Source: Frateuria_A yonginensis (GTDB taxonomy: Bacteria; Pseudomonadota; Gammaproteobacteria; Xanthomonadales; Rhodanobacteraceae). Taken from it: a DNA stretch of 64,000 bases. Position numbers and translations under genes: made by a program. Position 1 is the first letter of the stretch. Every line of letters starts with the position of its first letter. Where the stretch lies: the NCBI RefSeq assembly GCF_037137055.1, contig NZ_JBBBNY010000001.1:62001-126000 (forward strand), given 5' to 3'. The notes below the pieces were generated by a model. It was given only the letters and a program-made list of their open reading frames with translations. It did not search any database and was not told the origin of the DNA. Shown here piece after piece: positions 42,331-51,306 of this stretch.

Positions 42331-43659
42331 TCACCCGGTCAACACGCGGATCAGCTGTTCCCAGTCCTGGCGCATGCGCGCGTCGGTCTCGCACAGCTTC
42401 TTGATCGTGCGGCAGGCGTGCAGCACGGTGGTGTGGTCGCGACCGCCGAAGGCCTCGCCGATCTCCGGCAGGCTGTGCTCGGTCAGTTCCTTGGACAGCG
42501 CCATGGCGATCTGCCGCGGCCGTGCCAGCGAGCGCACGCGCCGCTTGGACAGCAGGTCCTGCAGGCGCACGTTGAAGTACTCGGCGGTGATCTTCTGGAT
42601 GTTGGGCACCGTCACCGCCTGCGCGTGGGTGGCCAGCAGGTCGCGCAGGGTCTCCTCGGCGAAGTCGGTGGTGATCGGCTTGCCGTAGAAATTGGCGCGC
42701 GCGGCCAGCGTGTTGAGCGCGCCTTCCAGGTCGCGTACGTTGGAACGGATCCGCTTGGCCAGCAGCATCGCCACGTTCTCGCTCACTGCCACGCCCTTCT
42801 CGTGGGCCTTGGCCAGCAGGATCGCGGCGCGCGTCTCGAAGTCGGGCGGTTCGATCGCCACCGAGAGGCCCCAGCCCAGGCGCGACTTCAGGCGCGGCTC
42901 GAGCTTGTCCACTTCCTTCGGGTAGCGGTCGCAGGTGAGGATGATCTGCTGCTTGGACTCGAACAGCGCGTTGAAGGTGTGGAAGAACTCTTCCTGCGTG
43001 GTGTCCTTGCCGGCGAAGAACTGGATGTCGTCGATCAGCAGTGCGTCGACCGAGCGGAAGCGCTGCTTGAACTGGTCCATGTTCTTGGTGCGCAGCGCCT
43101 CGATCATGGCACCCACGAACTGCTCCGAGCGCAGGTACAGCACCTTGCAGCCGGGGTTGCGCTCGCGCATCAGGTTGCCGGCGGCGTGCATCAGGTGGGT
43201 CTTGCCCAGGCCGGTGCCGCCGTACAGCAGCAGCGGGTTGTAGGCGCGTCCGGGGTTCATCGCCACCTGCATGGCGGCCGCCTTGCCGAGCTGGTTGGAT
43301 TTGCCCTCGACGAAGGTTTCGAAGGTGTAGTGCGGGTCCAGGTTGTGCGCGAAGGCGGGCGCGGGCGCCGCCTCGGCGCCGGCGGCGGCCTTGGTGGCGG
43401 CCGGGCGAGCGGCCCGCGGGGCGCTCGAGCCTACCTCCAGCCGCACGGCGTGCGGTTGCCCGGCCAGTTGCCCCAGCACCGTTTCGATGCGCGCCAGGTA
43501 GCGCTCGCGCACGGTGTCCAGGGTGTACGGGTTGGGGGCGAACAGCTGCAGGCCGGTCGCGTCCTCGCGCGCCTGCAGCGGCATCAGCCAGGTGTGCAGC
43601 TCCTCGGCGCTCAGCTCGCTTTCCAGACGCTCAAGGCAGCGCCGCCACAAATCACTCAT
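42331..43659 (-). CDS. dnaA: Chromosomal replication initiator protein DnaA
   Basis: 442 residues. Domain I at the start (LWRRCLERLESELSAEELHT), a variable Ala/Pro linker (about 90-110), AAA+ domain with Walker A GGTGLGKTHLMHAAGN and Walker B LLIDDIQFFAGKD, and the DNA-binding domain IV with GGRDHTTVLHACRTI. It binds DnaA boxes to open the origin. It is transcribed away from rpmH, and the DnaA boxes after its end suggest oriC sits between it and dnaN. Confidence 0.98.
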   Translation of the reverse strand: MSDLWRRCLERLESELSAEELHTWLMPLQAREDATGLQLFAPNPYTLDTVRERYLARIETVLGQLAGQPHAVRLEVGSSAPRAARPAATKAAAGAEAAPAPAFAHNLDPHYTFETFVEGKSNQLGKAAAMQVAMNPGRAYNPLLLYGGTGLGKTHLMHAAGNLMRERNPGCKVLYLRSEQFVGAMIEALRTKNMDQFKQRFRSVDALLIDDIQFFAGKDTTQEEFFHTFNALFESKQQIILTCDRYPKEVDKLEPRLKSRLGWGLSVAIEPPDFETRAAILLAKAHEKGVAVSENVAMLLAKRIRSNVRDLEGALNTLAARANFYGKPITTDFAEETLRDLLATHAQAVTVPNIQKITAEYFNVRLQDLLSKRRVRSLARPRQIAMALSKELTEHSLPEIGEAFGGRDHTTVLHACRTIKKLCETDARMRQDWEQLIRVLTG

Positions 43660-43839
43660 GGGATAGTTCTAACCAACGAAGGGGCGCTTGCGCGCAGGGT
43701 GGACCGGCTAGTCTAACAGCCAGCCCCCAGCATATCCCCAGCGGTGTCCACAGGTCGCATCGGCGCCGGTTTGACAGCAAACGCACGCAAGCCCCATACT
43801 TTCCAACCTTTTTGTTGACTTTCTTCTGGAGCCACAGCC
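43660..43839. other. dnaA/rpmH divergent promoter region
   Basis: 180 bases with the start regions of dnaA (minus) and rpmH (plus). Weak DnaA-box-like words occur (TATCCCCAG near 43733 and TGTCCACAG near 43745), so DnaA may regulate its own gene here. A good sigma-70 promoter for rpmH is described separately. Confidence 0.5.
43771..43800 (+). promoter_or_regulatory. Predicted sigma-70 promoter of rpmH-rnpA
   Basis: TTGACA at 43771-43776 is a perfect -35 box and CATACT at 43795-43800 a good -10, with 18 bases between. The rpmH start codon is 40 bases further on. Confidence 0.65.
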
Positions 43840-43974
43840 ATGAAGCGGACCTACCAGCCGAGCAAGCTCAAGCGCGCCCGCACCCACGGCTTCCGTGCCC
43901 GCATGGCGACCGCCGATGGCCGCAAGGTGCTCAACGCCCGTCGCGCCAAGGGTCGCAAGCGCCTGATTCCGTAA
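43840..43974 (+). CDS. rpmH: 50S ribosomal protein L34
   Basis: 44 residues, beginning MKRTYQPSKLKRARTHGFRA and ending GRKRLIP, too short for usual ORF cut-offs but unmistakable. Basic protein of the large ribosomal subunit. GGAG lies nine bases before the ATG. rnpA follows at 15 bases, as nearly always in bacteria. Confidence 0.98.
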   Translation: MKRTYQPSKLKRARTHGFRARMATADGRKVLNARRAKGRKRLIP

Positions 43975-43988
43975 GCGGTCCGCGCGTC

Positions 43989-44369
43989 ATGCCTGCCGCC
44001 GGCCTGCCGCGCGACGCGCGGCTCCGCCGCGCGGGCGACTTCGCCGCCCTGCGTCATGCCAGCGGTCGCCTCGGCGGCCGCTGTTTTTCTGTGCGTTACC
44101 GGCCCAATGGCCTGGGCCATGCGCGGCTCGGGCTGGCCGTGTCCAAGCGCGTGTCCAAGCGTGCGGTGGAGCGCAACCGGATCAAGCGCCTGGTGCGCGA
44201 GTCGTTCCGCCGCGTCCGCGCCGAACTGCCGCCGATCGACCTGGTGGTGATGGCGCGCGAGTGCGCCGCCGGCCTGCCCGGGGCCGAACTGCTGGCCGAG
44301 ATCGACGCCTTGTGGCGCCGCCTGCCGCCGTTGAAGCCTGCCGAAGGCACCGGCACAATCGCGTGTTGA
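43989..44369 (+). CDS. rnpA: Ribonuclease P protein component
   Basis: 126 residues. It helps the RNase P RNA cut the 5' leader from pre-tRNAs. The RNR motif region is clear: RLGLAVSKRVSKRAVERNRI followed by KRLVRESFRRVR. The ATG at 43989 gives MPAAGLPRDARLRRAGDFAA, the usual start. It is 61 bases before yidC; the small yidD gene often found between the two is absent. Confidence 0.95.
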   Translation: MPAAGLPRDARLRRAGDFAALRHASGRLGGRCFSVRYRPNGLGHARLGLAVSKRVSKRAVERNRIKRLVRESFRRVRAELPPIDLVVMARECAAGLPGAELLAEIDALWRRLPPLKPAEGTGTIAC

Positions 44370-44430
44370 CCTCCCTGTTCTCCCGTCTTTCCGCGGCCTC
44401 GGTTCGCGGTGCCACTGGAATTGCCCCGCG

Positions 44431-46122
44431 ATGAACCAGACGCGCACGTTTCTCCTGTTTGCCCTGATGGCCGTGGCCTACCTTCTGTGGATGGCCTGGG
44501 AGAAGGACTACGCCCTCCCCCCCGCCAGTGCCGGCACGCCGGTGGCCGCCGGCAGTGCCGCAGCGGCGGCGGACGGCTCGGTGCCGGGCAGCGCGCCGGC
44601 GGCGCTGCCAGCCATCGCCGGCAGCGCCGCCCCGGCCGCGGCCGGCCAGCTGGTGACGGTCAGCAACGACGTGCTGCGCCTGACCATCGACACGCGCGGC
44701 GGCAGCGTGGTGCGCGCCGACCTGCTCGCCTATCCGGCCACGCCGGTCACCCACGAGCATCCCAACCCGCCGCCGGTGCGCCTGCTCGACGACACGCAGG
44801 AGGCGTACTTCGTGGCGCAGAGCGGCCTGGTCAGCGCGACCGGCCCGGCGCCGGACCATCGCGCGCCCTTCCAGGCGGCGCAGACCCGCTATGCGCTGGC
44901 CAATGGTCAGGGCGAGGTGCAGGCCGAACTCAGCTGGGAGCAGGGCGGCGTCAAGGTCACCAAGACCTACACGCTCAAGCGTGGCAGCTACGTGGTGGAC
45001 ATGAGCCAGCGCATCGCCAACGGCAGTGCGGCTACCTGGCAGGGCAACGCCTACCAGCAGTTGCAGCGCGCGCCGCGCCCGCAGCACACCAGCTGGCTGC
45101 AGAACATGACCGACCCGTCCGCCGCCAGCTTCTACGGTGCGGCCTGGTACAGCCCGGAGGATCACTTCCAGTCGCTCAAATTCGACGAGTTCGCCAAGGA
45201 GCCGCTGCAGCAGTCGTTCGCCGGCGGCTGGGCGGCGATGCTGCAGCACTACTTCTTCGCCGCGTGGATCCCGCCGGCGCAGCAGACCGACAGCTACAGC
45301 ACCGCGGTGGTCAACTCCGGCAGCGCGCACCCCACCTACCTGATCCGCACGGTGAGCCCGGTGCTGAACGTGGCGCCCGGCCAGAGCGCGACCAGCGAGG
45401 CACGCCTGTACGTCGGTCCCAAGCTCACCGGCACGCTCGATACCGTCGCGCCGGGCCTGGCGCTGGCCACCAACTACGGCATGTTCACCGTGATCGCGCA
45501 GCCGATGCACGCGCTGCTTTCGTGGCTGCACAAGATCAGCGGCAACTGGGGCGTGGCGATCATCCTGCTGGTGCTGATCATCAAGGGCCTCACCTGGAAG
45601 CTCACCGCCGCGCAGTACCGCTCCAGCGCCAAGATGCGCAAGCTGCAGCCACGCGTGGCCGCGCTCAAGGAGCGCTACGGCGACGACAAGCAGAAGATGC
45701 AGATGGCGATGATGGAGCTGTACAAGAAGGAGAAGGTCAACCCGATGACCGGCTGCCTTCCGGTGCTGATCACCATCCCGATCTTCTACGGCCTCTACGA
45801 AGTGCTGCGCGAGAGCGTCGAGCTGCGCCAGGCGCCGTTCGTGGGCTGGATCCACGACCTGTCGATGCCCGACCCGTACTTCGTGCTGCCGGCGCTGTAC
45901 ACGCTGGTGATGCTGGGCCAGCAGTACCTGATGCCGGCCACCGGCATGGACCCGGCGCAGGCGAAGATGATGAAGTTCATGCCGCTGATCTTCGCGGTGC
46001 TGTTCGCCTTCTTCCCCGCCGGCCTGTGCCTGTACTACGTGGTCAACGGCATCACCGGCCTGGCGCAGCAGTGGTACATCACCCGCCAAGTGGAAAACGG
46101 CGAGGCGAAGGCGAAAGCCTGA
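44431..46122 (+). CDS. yidC: Membrane protein insertase YidC
   Basis: 563 residues, with an N-terminal anchor (MNQTRTFLLFALMAVAYLLW), a large periplasmic beta domain (about 65-345), and the conserved five-helix core (GNWGVAIILLVLIIKGLTWK; then AALKERYGDDKQKMQMAMME, the coiled cytoplasmic loop; then GCLPVLITIPIFYGLYEVLR). It inserts inner-membrane proteins, alone or with SecYEG. The alanine/glycine-rich stretch after the first helix is a low-complexity linker. Confidence 0.98.
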   Translation: MNQTRTFLLFALMAVAYLLWMAWEKDYALPPASAGTPVAAGSAAAAADGSVPGSAPAALPAIAGSAAPAAAGQLVTVSNDVLRLTIDTRGGSVVRADLLAYPATPVTHEHPNPPPVRLLDDTQEAYFVAQSGLVSATGPAPDHRAPFQAAQTRYALANGQGEVQAELSWEQGGVKVTKTYTLKRGSYVVDMSQRIANGSAATWQGNAYQQLQRAPRPQHTSWLQNMTDPSAASFYGAAWYSPEDHFQSLKFDEFAKEPLQQSFAGGWAAMLQHYFFAAWIPPAQQTDSYSTAVVNSGSAHPTYLIRTVSPVLNVAPGQSATSEARLYVGPKLTGTLDTVAPGLALATNYGMFTVIAQPMHALLSWLHKISGNWGVAIILLVLIIKGLTWKLTAAQYRSSAKMRKLQPRVAALKERYGDDKQKMQMAMMELYKKEKVNPMTGCLPVLITIPIFYGLYEVLRESVELRQAPFVGWIHDLSMPDPYFVLPALYTLVMLGQQYLMPATGMDPAQAKMMKFMPLIFAVLFAFFPAGLCLYYVVNGITGLAQQWYITRQVENGEAKAKA

Positions 46123-46208
46123 CCGCAGCGCGGGAGGGCTGCGCCCGCGCTGCCTTGCGGCCGGCCGGTGCCCCTCCTAGGGTTGCGATGTCTCCCCGGG
46201 GGTAGCGC

Positions 46209-47549
46209 ATGGCCGACACCGACACGATCGCCGCCATCGCCAGCGCGCCCGGCGCGGCCGGCATCGGCGTGGTACGGGTCTCCGGCCCGCGCGTGCCGGC
46301 CATCGCGCAGGCGCTGCTGGGCCGGCCGCCACGTCCGCGCCACGCCCACCTGGCCGCTTTCCACGCCGATGACGGTGCCCTGATCGACCGCGGCCTGCTG
46401 CTGCATTTCCCGGCGCCGCACTCCTACACCGGCGAGCACGTGCTGGAACTGCAGGGCCATGGCAGCGCGGTGCTGCTGGACCTGCTGCTGCGCCGCGTGT
46501 GCGCCCTGGGCGCGCGCCTGGCGCGGCCGGGCGAGTTCACCGAACGCGCCTTCCTCAACGGCAAGATGGACCTGGCCCAGGCCGAAGCGGTGGCCGACCT
46601 GGTCGCCGCCCGCTCCGAGGCCGGTGCGCGCGCCGCGTTGCGCTCGCTGGATGGTGTGTTCTCGCGGCGTGTGCACGCCCTGCTCGATGCGCTGGTTGCC
46701 CTGCGCGTGCACGTGGAGGCGGCGATCGACTTTCCGGACGAGGAGATCGACTTCCTCGCCGATCCGGCGATCGCGGCGCGGCTGGACGCCCTGCGCGCGC
46801 AGCTGGCCGGTCTGCTTGCCGAGGCGCGCCGCGGCGTGCGCCTCACCGACGGGCTGAAGGTCGCCATCGTGGGCCGGCCCAACGCCGGCAAGTCCAGCCT
46901 GCTCAATGCGCTGGCGCAGAGCGAGCGCGCCATCGTCACGCCGGTCGCCGGCACCACCCGCGACGTGCTGCGCGAGACGGTGAGCCTCGATGGCGTGGTC
47001 CTCGAACTGGCGGACACCGCCGGCCTGCGCCATACGGAAGACGAGATCGAGCGCGAAGGCGTGCGCCGCGCCCGCGGCGAACTGACCCGCGCCGACCTCG
47101 CCCTGCTGGTCACCGAGGCGGCCGACGCGCAGGCGGATCTCGCCCTGCTCGACGGACTGCCCGCGAGCGTGGCGCGGCTGGTGCTGGTCAACAAGATCGA
47201 TCTGGACGGCGCGGCTCCGCGGCAGGAACAGCACGCGGGCGTGCCGTGGCTGTGGGCGTCGGCGCGTACCGGGGCCGGGCTCGACGCGCTGCGCGAGCGG
47301 CTCCGGCACCTCGCCGGCGCCGGCAGCGGCGAGGGCGCCTTCAGCGCGCGCCGCCGCCACGTGCTGGCGCTCGAGCGCGTGCAGGCGCACCTGGCGCACG
47401 CCGCGGCGGCACTGGCCAGCACGCGCGCCGGCGAACTGGCCGCCGAGGACCTTCGCCAGGCCCAGCACGCGCTGGGCGAGATCACCGGCAGCTACACCAG
47501 CGACGACCTGCTCGGTGCGATCTTCGGGTCGTTCTGCATCGGCAAGTAG
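46209..47549 (+). CDS. mnmE: tRNA modification GTPase MnmE
   Basis: 446 residues. N-terminal tetrahydrofolate-binding domain (ADTDTIAAIASAPGAAGIGV), a helical domain and an inserted G domain with GRPNAGKSSLLNAL, DTAGLRHTEDEIEREG and VNKIDL. The last residues CIGK carry the catalytic cysteine. With MnmG it makes cmnm5U34 in certain tRNAs. Follows yidC by 86 bases in the conserved order. Confidence 0.98.
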   Translation: MADTDTIAAIASAPGAAGIGVVRVSGPRVPAIAQALLGRPPRPRHAHLAAFHADDGALIDRGLLLHFPAPHSYTGEHVLELQGHGSAVLLDLLLRRVCALGARLARPGEFTERAFLNGKMDLAQAEAVADLVAARSEAGARAALRSLDGVFSRRVHALLDALVALRVHVEAAIDFPDEEIDFLADPAIAARLDALRAQLAGLLAEARRGVRLTDGLKVAIVGRPNAGKSSLLNALAQSERAIVTPVAGTTRDVLRETVSLDGVVLELADTAGLRHTEDEIEREGVRRARGELTRADLALLVTEAADAQADLALLDGLPASVARLVLVNKIDLDGAAPRQEQHAGVPWLWASARTGAGLDALRERLRHLAGAGSGEGAFSARRRHVLALERVQAHLAHAAAALASTRAGELAAEDLRQAQHALGEITGSYTSDDLLGAIFGSFCIGK

Positions 47550-47691
47550 CGCCGCTCATGAACGGCAAGCCGCCGGGGCCGTTGCCTTGGCGGCACGTTA
47601 ACCCTCCCCTGCACGAGCGCTGACGGACGCGCGCCTAAGGTTGGCGGATGCGGTCAGTTCGGCCGCGCGAACCACCGAATGAGGGAGGCCC

Positions 47692-48231
47692 ATGAGCATC
47701 AAATCCATGCAGGATCTTTTCATCCACGAGCTGTCCGACATCTACAGCGCGGAGAAGCAGCTGGCCAAGGCGTTGCCGCGCCTGTCGCGTGCGGCCGACA
47801 ACCAGGAGCTGTCGAAGGCCTTCGACAAGCATCTGGAAGAAACCCGTGGCCAGATCGAGCGCATCGACCAGGTGGTCGACCAGCTCGATCTGCGCCTCAA
47901 GCGCATGAAGTGCCAGGGCATGGAAGGCCTGGTCGACGAGGCACGCGAGATCATCGAGACGATTCCGCAGGGGGCATTGCGGGATGCGGCCTTGATCGCG
48001 GGGGCGCAGAAGGCCGAGCACTACGAGATCGCGTCCTACGGCACGCTGTGTGCCCTGGCCAAGCAGCTGGGTCACCAGGACGCGGCCAAGCTGCTCAGCC
48101 AGACGCTGGAAGAGGAGAAGGCGACCGACAAGCGCCTCACCGAACTGGCCGAACAGGGCGCCAACCAGGAGGCGGCGCAGGCCTCGCGGGGCGGCGAGCG
48201 GCACGCGGCGGCGTCCGAAGCGCGCCACTGA
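47692..48231 (+). CDS. YciE/DUF892 ferritin-like protein
   Basis: 179 residues. It begins MSIKSMQDLFIHELSDIYSA, the DUF892 start (L-F-x-H-E-L-x-D-x-Y-x-A-E). Four helices carry metal-binding glutamates and histidines (LEETRGQIERIDQVVDQLD, GAQKAEHYEIASYGTLCALA, LLSQTLEEEKATDKRLTELA). The family is ferritin-like, induced by osmotic or stationary-phase stress in enterics; its function is not settled. GGGAGG precedes the ATG. The C-terminal 25 residues are disordered. Monocistronic, ending at a hairpin. Confidence 0.93.
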   Translation: MSIKSMQDLFIHELSDIYSAEKQLAKALPRLSRAADNQELSKAFDKHLEETRGQIERIDQVVDQLDLRLKRMKCQGMEGLVDEAREIIETIPQGALRDAALIAGAQKAEHYEIASYGTLCALAKQLGHQDAAKLLSQTLEEEKATDKRLTELAEQGANQEAAQASRGGERHAAASEARH

Positions 48232-48242
48232 GCTCAGCGGAG

Positions 48243-48273
48243 CGGTCGCCCTCGCCGCGCGGCAGGGCGACCG
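48243..48273. terminator. Hairpin between convergent yciE-like and ribokinase genes
   Basis: CGGTCGCCCT (48243-48252) and AGGGCGACCG (48264-48273) are perfect inverted copies with an 11-base loop, placed between the two convergent stops. There is no clear U-tract, so it may be a weak terminator or an mRNA 3' stabiliser. Confidence 0.5.
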
Positions 48274-48276
48274 GCT

Positions 48277-49167
48277 TCATCGATCCAGCAACGCGTCCAC
48301 TTCCGCCGCGCGCGGCATGCCCTGCTGCGCGCCTAGTCGCGTCACGGCCAACGCGGCCGCGGCGCAGGCTTTGCGCACGGCTGCGGCCAGGCCCTCGTGC
48401 AGGAACACCGCCAGTGCGGCGTTGAAGGTATCGCCGGCGCCGGTGCTGTCCACGACGTCGACCGCGAAGGCCGGCTGGTGCACCGGCTCGCCTCGCTCGC
48501 GGTACCACGCACCTTCGCCGCCACGGGTGAGCACCACCGGACCGGGCGCCCGGCGCATCAGCGCGCGGAAATCCTCGTCCGGCCCGGCGCCCAGCAGTAC
48601 CGCCAGCTCGTGCTGGTTGGGCGTGAGGTAGCGCGCCAGCGCCAGCAAGTCGGCCGGCAAGGGCTGTGCCGGCGCCGGGTTGAGGATCACCGGCACCTGC
48701 AGTCGTTGCCCCAGGCGCAGCGTCGCCGCCACCGCATCCAGCGGGATTTCCATCTGCACCAGCACAGCGTCCGCCCGGGCGATGGCGTCGCGGGCGGCCT
48801 CCACCTGCGCGGGCGTGACGCGGGCATTGGCAGCGGGAACCACCACGATCTGGTTCTCGCCGGCGGCGACGGTGATCGAGGCGGTGCCGCTCGCCTCGTC
48901 GTCCAGCCGGCGCACGTGGGCGAGGTCGACACTCTCCCCGGCCAGGCCGCGGTGCAACTGGTCGCCGAAGGCGTCGCGGCCCAGCGCACCGACCAGCGCG
49001 ACCTGGGCACCCAGGCGCGCGGCGGCCACGGCCTGGTTGGCGCCCTTGCCGCCAGGCACGGTGACGAAGCCCTGGCCGAGCAGGGTCTCGCCCGGCCGGG
49101 GGAAGCGCGGGGCCTGCGTGACCAGATCCATGTTGATGCTGCCGACGACGGCGATGCGACGGGCCAT
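48277..49167 (-). CDS. rbsK: Ribokinase (PfkB family)
   Basis: 296 residues from MARRIAVVGSINMDLV; GGGAGG upstream decides this start over the ATG at 49200. PfkB signature 1 is GGKGANQAVAAARLGAQVAL, the second is VDSTGAGDTFNAALAVFL with the catalytic aspartate. It phosphorylates ribose at O5. No ribose transporter or lacI-type regulator is nearby, so the sugar may come from nucleoside breakdown. Convergent with the YciE-like gene. Confidence 0.9.
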   Translation of the reverse strand: MARRIAVVGSINMDLVTQAPRFPRPGETLLGQGFVTVPGGKGANQAVAAARLGAQVALVGALGRDAFGDQLHRGLAGESVDLAHVRRLDDEASGTASITVAAGENQIVVVPAANARVTPAQVEAARDAIARADAVLVQMEIPLDAVAATLRLGQRLQVPVILNPAPAQPLPADLLALARYLTPNQHELAVLLGAGPDEDFRALMRRAPGPVVLTRGGEGAWYRERGEPVHQPAFAVDVVDSTGAGDTFNAALAVFLHEGLAAAVRKACAAAALAVTRLGAQQGMPRAAEVDALLDR

Positions 49168-49268
49168 GCGGCCTCCCTGCGGTGGATCGGACCCAAGCAT
49201 ACCGGCCGGCGCGGCTTGAAAGCGGCGGCGCGCGCCGTCAGGTCGGAAGGCCCATCCGGACCTGCGCC

Positions 49269-49955
49269 ATGATCGAGCTGTACTACTGGCCCACGCCCAA
49301 CGGTCACAAGATCACCTTGCTGCTGGAGGAGGCGGGCCTGCCGTATGCGATCAGGCCGGTGAACATCGGACTCGGCGAGCAGTTCGCGCCCGACTTCCTC
49401 GCCATCGCCCCGAACAACCGCATGCCGGCGATCGTGGACACCGCGCCGGCGGACGGCGGCGCGCCGATGAGCGTGTTCGAATCAGGCGCGATCCTGCTCT
49501 ACCTGGCCGAGAAGTGCGGGCGCTTCCTGCCACCGGACCTGCGCGGGCGCTACGCCGTGCTGCAGTGGCTGTTCTGGCAGGTGGGCGGCCTGGGACCGAT
49601 GCTCGGCCAGAACCACCACTTCAACCGTTATGCGCCGGAGCCGATTCCCTACGCGATCGAACGCTACGTCAACGAGACGCGCCGGCTCTACGGCGTGCTG
49701 GACCGGCGCCTCGAGGGCCGCGCCTTCATCGCGGGCAAGGACTACACCATCGGCGACATGGCCGCCTATCCCTGGATCGTGCCGCACGAGGCACAGGGCA
49801 TGTCGCTGGACGCGTTTCCCCACCTCCAGGCGTGGTTCGAACAGATTCGCGCGCGTCCGGCGACCGGACGCGCCTACGCCATCGCCGACCGCATCCAGGG
49901 GCAACGGGACCCGGCCACCGACGCCGAGGCGCGCCGGCACCTGTTCGGGCGCTGA
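49269..49955 (+). CDS. YfcG/YghU-type glutathione transferase-like disulfide reductase
   Basis: 228 residues beginning MIELYYWPTPNGHKITLLLE; the PTPNGHK active-site stretch is the mark of the Nu-class (YfcG, YghU), which bind two glutathiones and reduce disulfides. The thioredoxin-like half ends with ESGAILLYLAEKCGRFLP and the helical half has QVGGLGPMLGQNHHFNRYAP. It starts 101 bases from the divergent ribokinase and is followed by the CDF-like gene after 44 bases. Confidence 0.93.
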   Translation: MIELYYWPTPNGHKITLLLEEAGLPYAIRPVNIGLGEQFAPDFLAIAPNNRMPAIVDTAPADGGAPMSVFESGAILLYLAEKCGRFLPPDLRGRYAVLQWLFWQVGGLGPMLGQNHHFNRYAPEPIPYAIERYVNETRRLYGVLDRRLEGRAFIAGKDYTIGDMAAYPWIVPHEAQGMSLDAFPHLQAWFEQIRARPATGRAYAIADRIQGQRDPATDAEARRHLFGR

Positions 49956-49999
49956 GCGGCCGGGCGTGCGAGGATGCGCGCGAGGCCGCCGGAACCGCC

Positions 50000-50608
50000 A
50001 TGCCTGCAGACCACGAGCCATCCCGCAGCGCGCTGCACCGCACGGTGCGGCTGGTGGCGCTGCTCAACCTCGCCTATTTCGGCATCGAATTCGCCGTCGC
50101 GCTGGCGATCGGGTCGGTGTCGCTGTTCGCCGACAGCATCGATTTCCTGGAGGACGCCTCGGTCAACCTGCTGATCTTCCTGGCGCTGGGCTGGGCCCCG
50201 CGCATGCGGGCACGGGTCGGCATGGGACTGGCCGGCATCCTGCTGCTGCCGGCGCTGGCGCTGCTGTGGGCACTGTGGCAGAAGTTGCACGCGCCGGTGC
50301 CGCCGGCGCCGCTGCCACTGTCGGCGACCGGCCTGGGCGCGCTGGTGGTGAACCTGGCTTGCGCGATGCTGCTGGTGCGCTTTCGTCACCATGCCGGCAG
50401 CCTGACCCGGGCAGCCTTCCTGTCGGCGCGCAACGATGCGCTCGCCAACCTGGCGATCGTGCTGGCCGGCGGCCTGACCGCATGGACCGGCTCGGTCTGG
50501 CCGGACGTGGGGGTGGGCCTGGGCATCGCCGTGATGAACGCGGACGCGGCACGCGAAGTGTGGCAGGTCGCCCGTGGCGAGCACCGCGAGGCGGTGGGCG
50601 AGCCCTAG
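50000..50608 (+). CDS. Short CDF-like membrane protein (transmembrane part only)
   Basis: 202 residues with five or six helices. FGIEFAVALAIGSVSLFADS and IDFLEDASVN match TM1-TM2 of cation diffusion facilitators, including the D-x-x-x-D pair. The second metal motif, normally HxxxD in TM5, reads SARND, so the histidine is missing. There is no C-terminal cytoplasmic domain. Short versions like this are annotated as cation transporters in related bacteria, but metal transport is uncertain. Confidence 0.75.
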   Translation: MPADHEPSRSALHRTVRLVALLNLAYFGIEFAVALAIGSVSLFADSIDFLEDASVNLLIFLALGWAPRMRARVGMGLAGILLLPALALLWALWQKLHAPVPPAPLPLSATGLGALVVNLACAMLLVRFRHHAGSLTRAAFLSARNDALANLAIVLAGGLTAWTGSVWPDVGVGLGIAVMNADAAREVWQVARGEHREAVGEP

Positions 50609-50655
50609 AGCGGCCTGGGAGCGATGCGCAGGGGCGTTTCGGCCGAAGCCGTGCG

Positions 50656-51270
50656 TCAGTGCGCGTGGCCGATGCCGGAGTCGCCCTGCTCCAGCGGCGG
50701 CGGCGTGCCGGCCACGGCGAGCAGCGCCTGCGCGTAGCCGTCTTCCATGCTGATCGTGGAGACCTCGTCCCAGGCGAAGAACGAGGGCTCGCGCAGCCAT
50801 TCGGCGTCCGGGCTGATCTCCTGCAGGGTGAAGCCGTCCTCCTCGACGCCGACCAGCCGGCCGATGTAGCAGACCTCGGCCTCGTCCTCGCTGTCCACGT
50901 GCACGCCGATCACCGGGGTGATGCTGCCGGCGGCCTGCACCACCTCGCGGATCGAGTCCAGCGGGAAGCCGCGCGGCGTGCGCGGCATCAGCCGCTTGAG
51001 CTTGAGCGCCTTCTCCATGAAGGCGTGGTGCTTGTCCGGCGCCTCCAGCTCGGTGACGTCGCGGTGGCGCATCACGTACATGCCGTCGTAGGTGATGCTG
51101 TCGCCGACCACCCAGAGCAGGAAGAACTCGCGGCCCACGCCGCCGACGTAGCCGCAGAAGCTGCCGTGCTCCAGCTCGGCCCGCCACAGGCGGATCAGCT
51201 GCTGGTTCTGCTGCGCTTCGCGCAGCTGCGCACGCTGGCCGGTGGTTTTGAGTTCGATGACCTTGCCCAT
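50656..51270 (-). CDS. Conserved hypothetical protein downstream of hslU
   Basis: 204 residues, soluble, beginning MGKVIELKTTGQRAQLREAQ. It has two beta-rich halves: GREFFLLWVVGDSITYDGMY with VMRHRDVTELEAPD, and VCYIGRLVGVEEDGFTLQEI with FFAWDEVSTISMEDGYAQAL. I recognise no named family. It follows hslU by 36 bases on the same strand and may be the last gene of the dapF-hslVU operon; the last residues are hydrophilic. Confidence 0.75.
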   Translation of the reverse strand: MGKVIELKTTGQRAQLREAQQNQQLIRLWRAELEHGSFCGYVGGVGREFFLLWVVGDSITYDGMYVMRHRDVTELEAPDKHHAFMEKALKLKRLMPRTPRGFPLDSIREVVQAAGSITPVIGVHVDSEDEAEVCYIGRLVGVEEDGFTLQEISPDAEWLREPSFFAWDEVSTISMEDGYAQALLAVAGTPPPLEQGDSGIGHAH

Positions 51271-51306
51271 GACAGGAATTTTACCAGACGGGTCTCTGCC
51301 GCTTGT

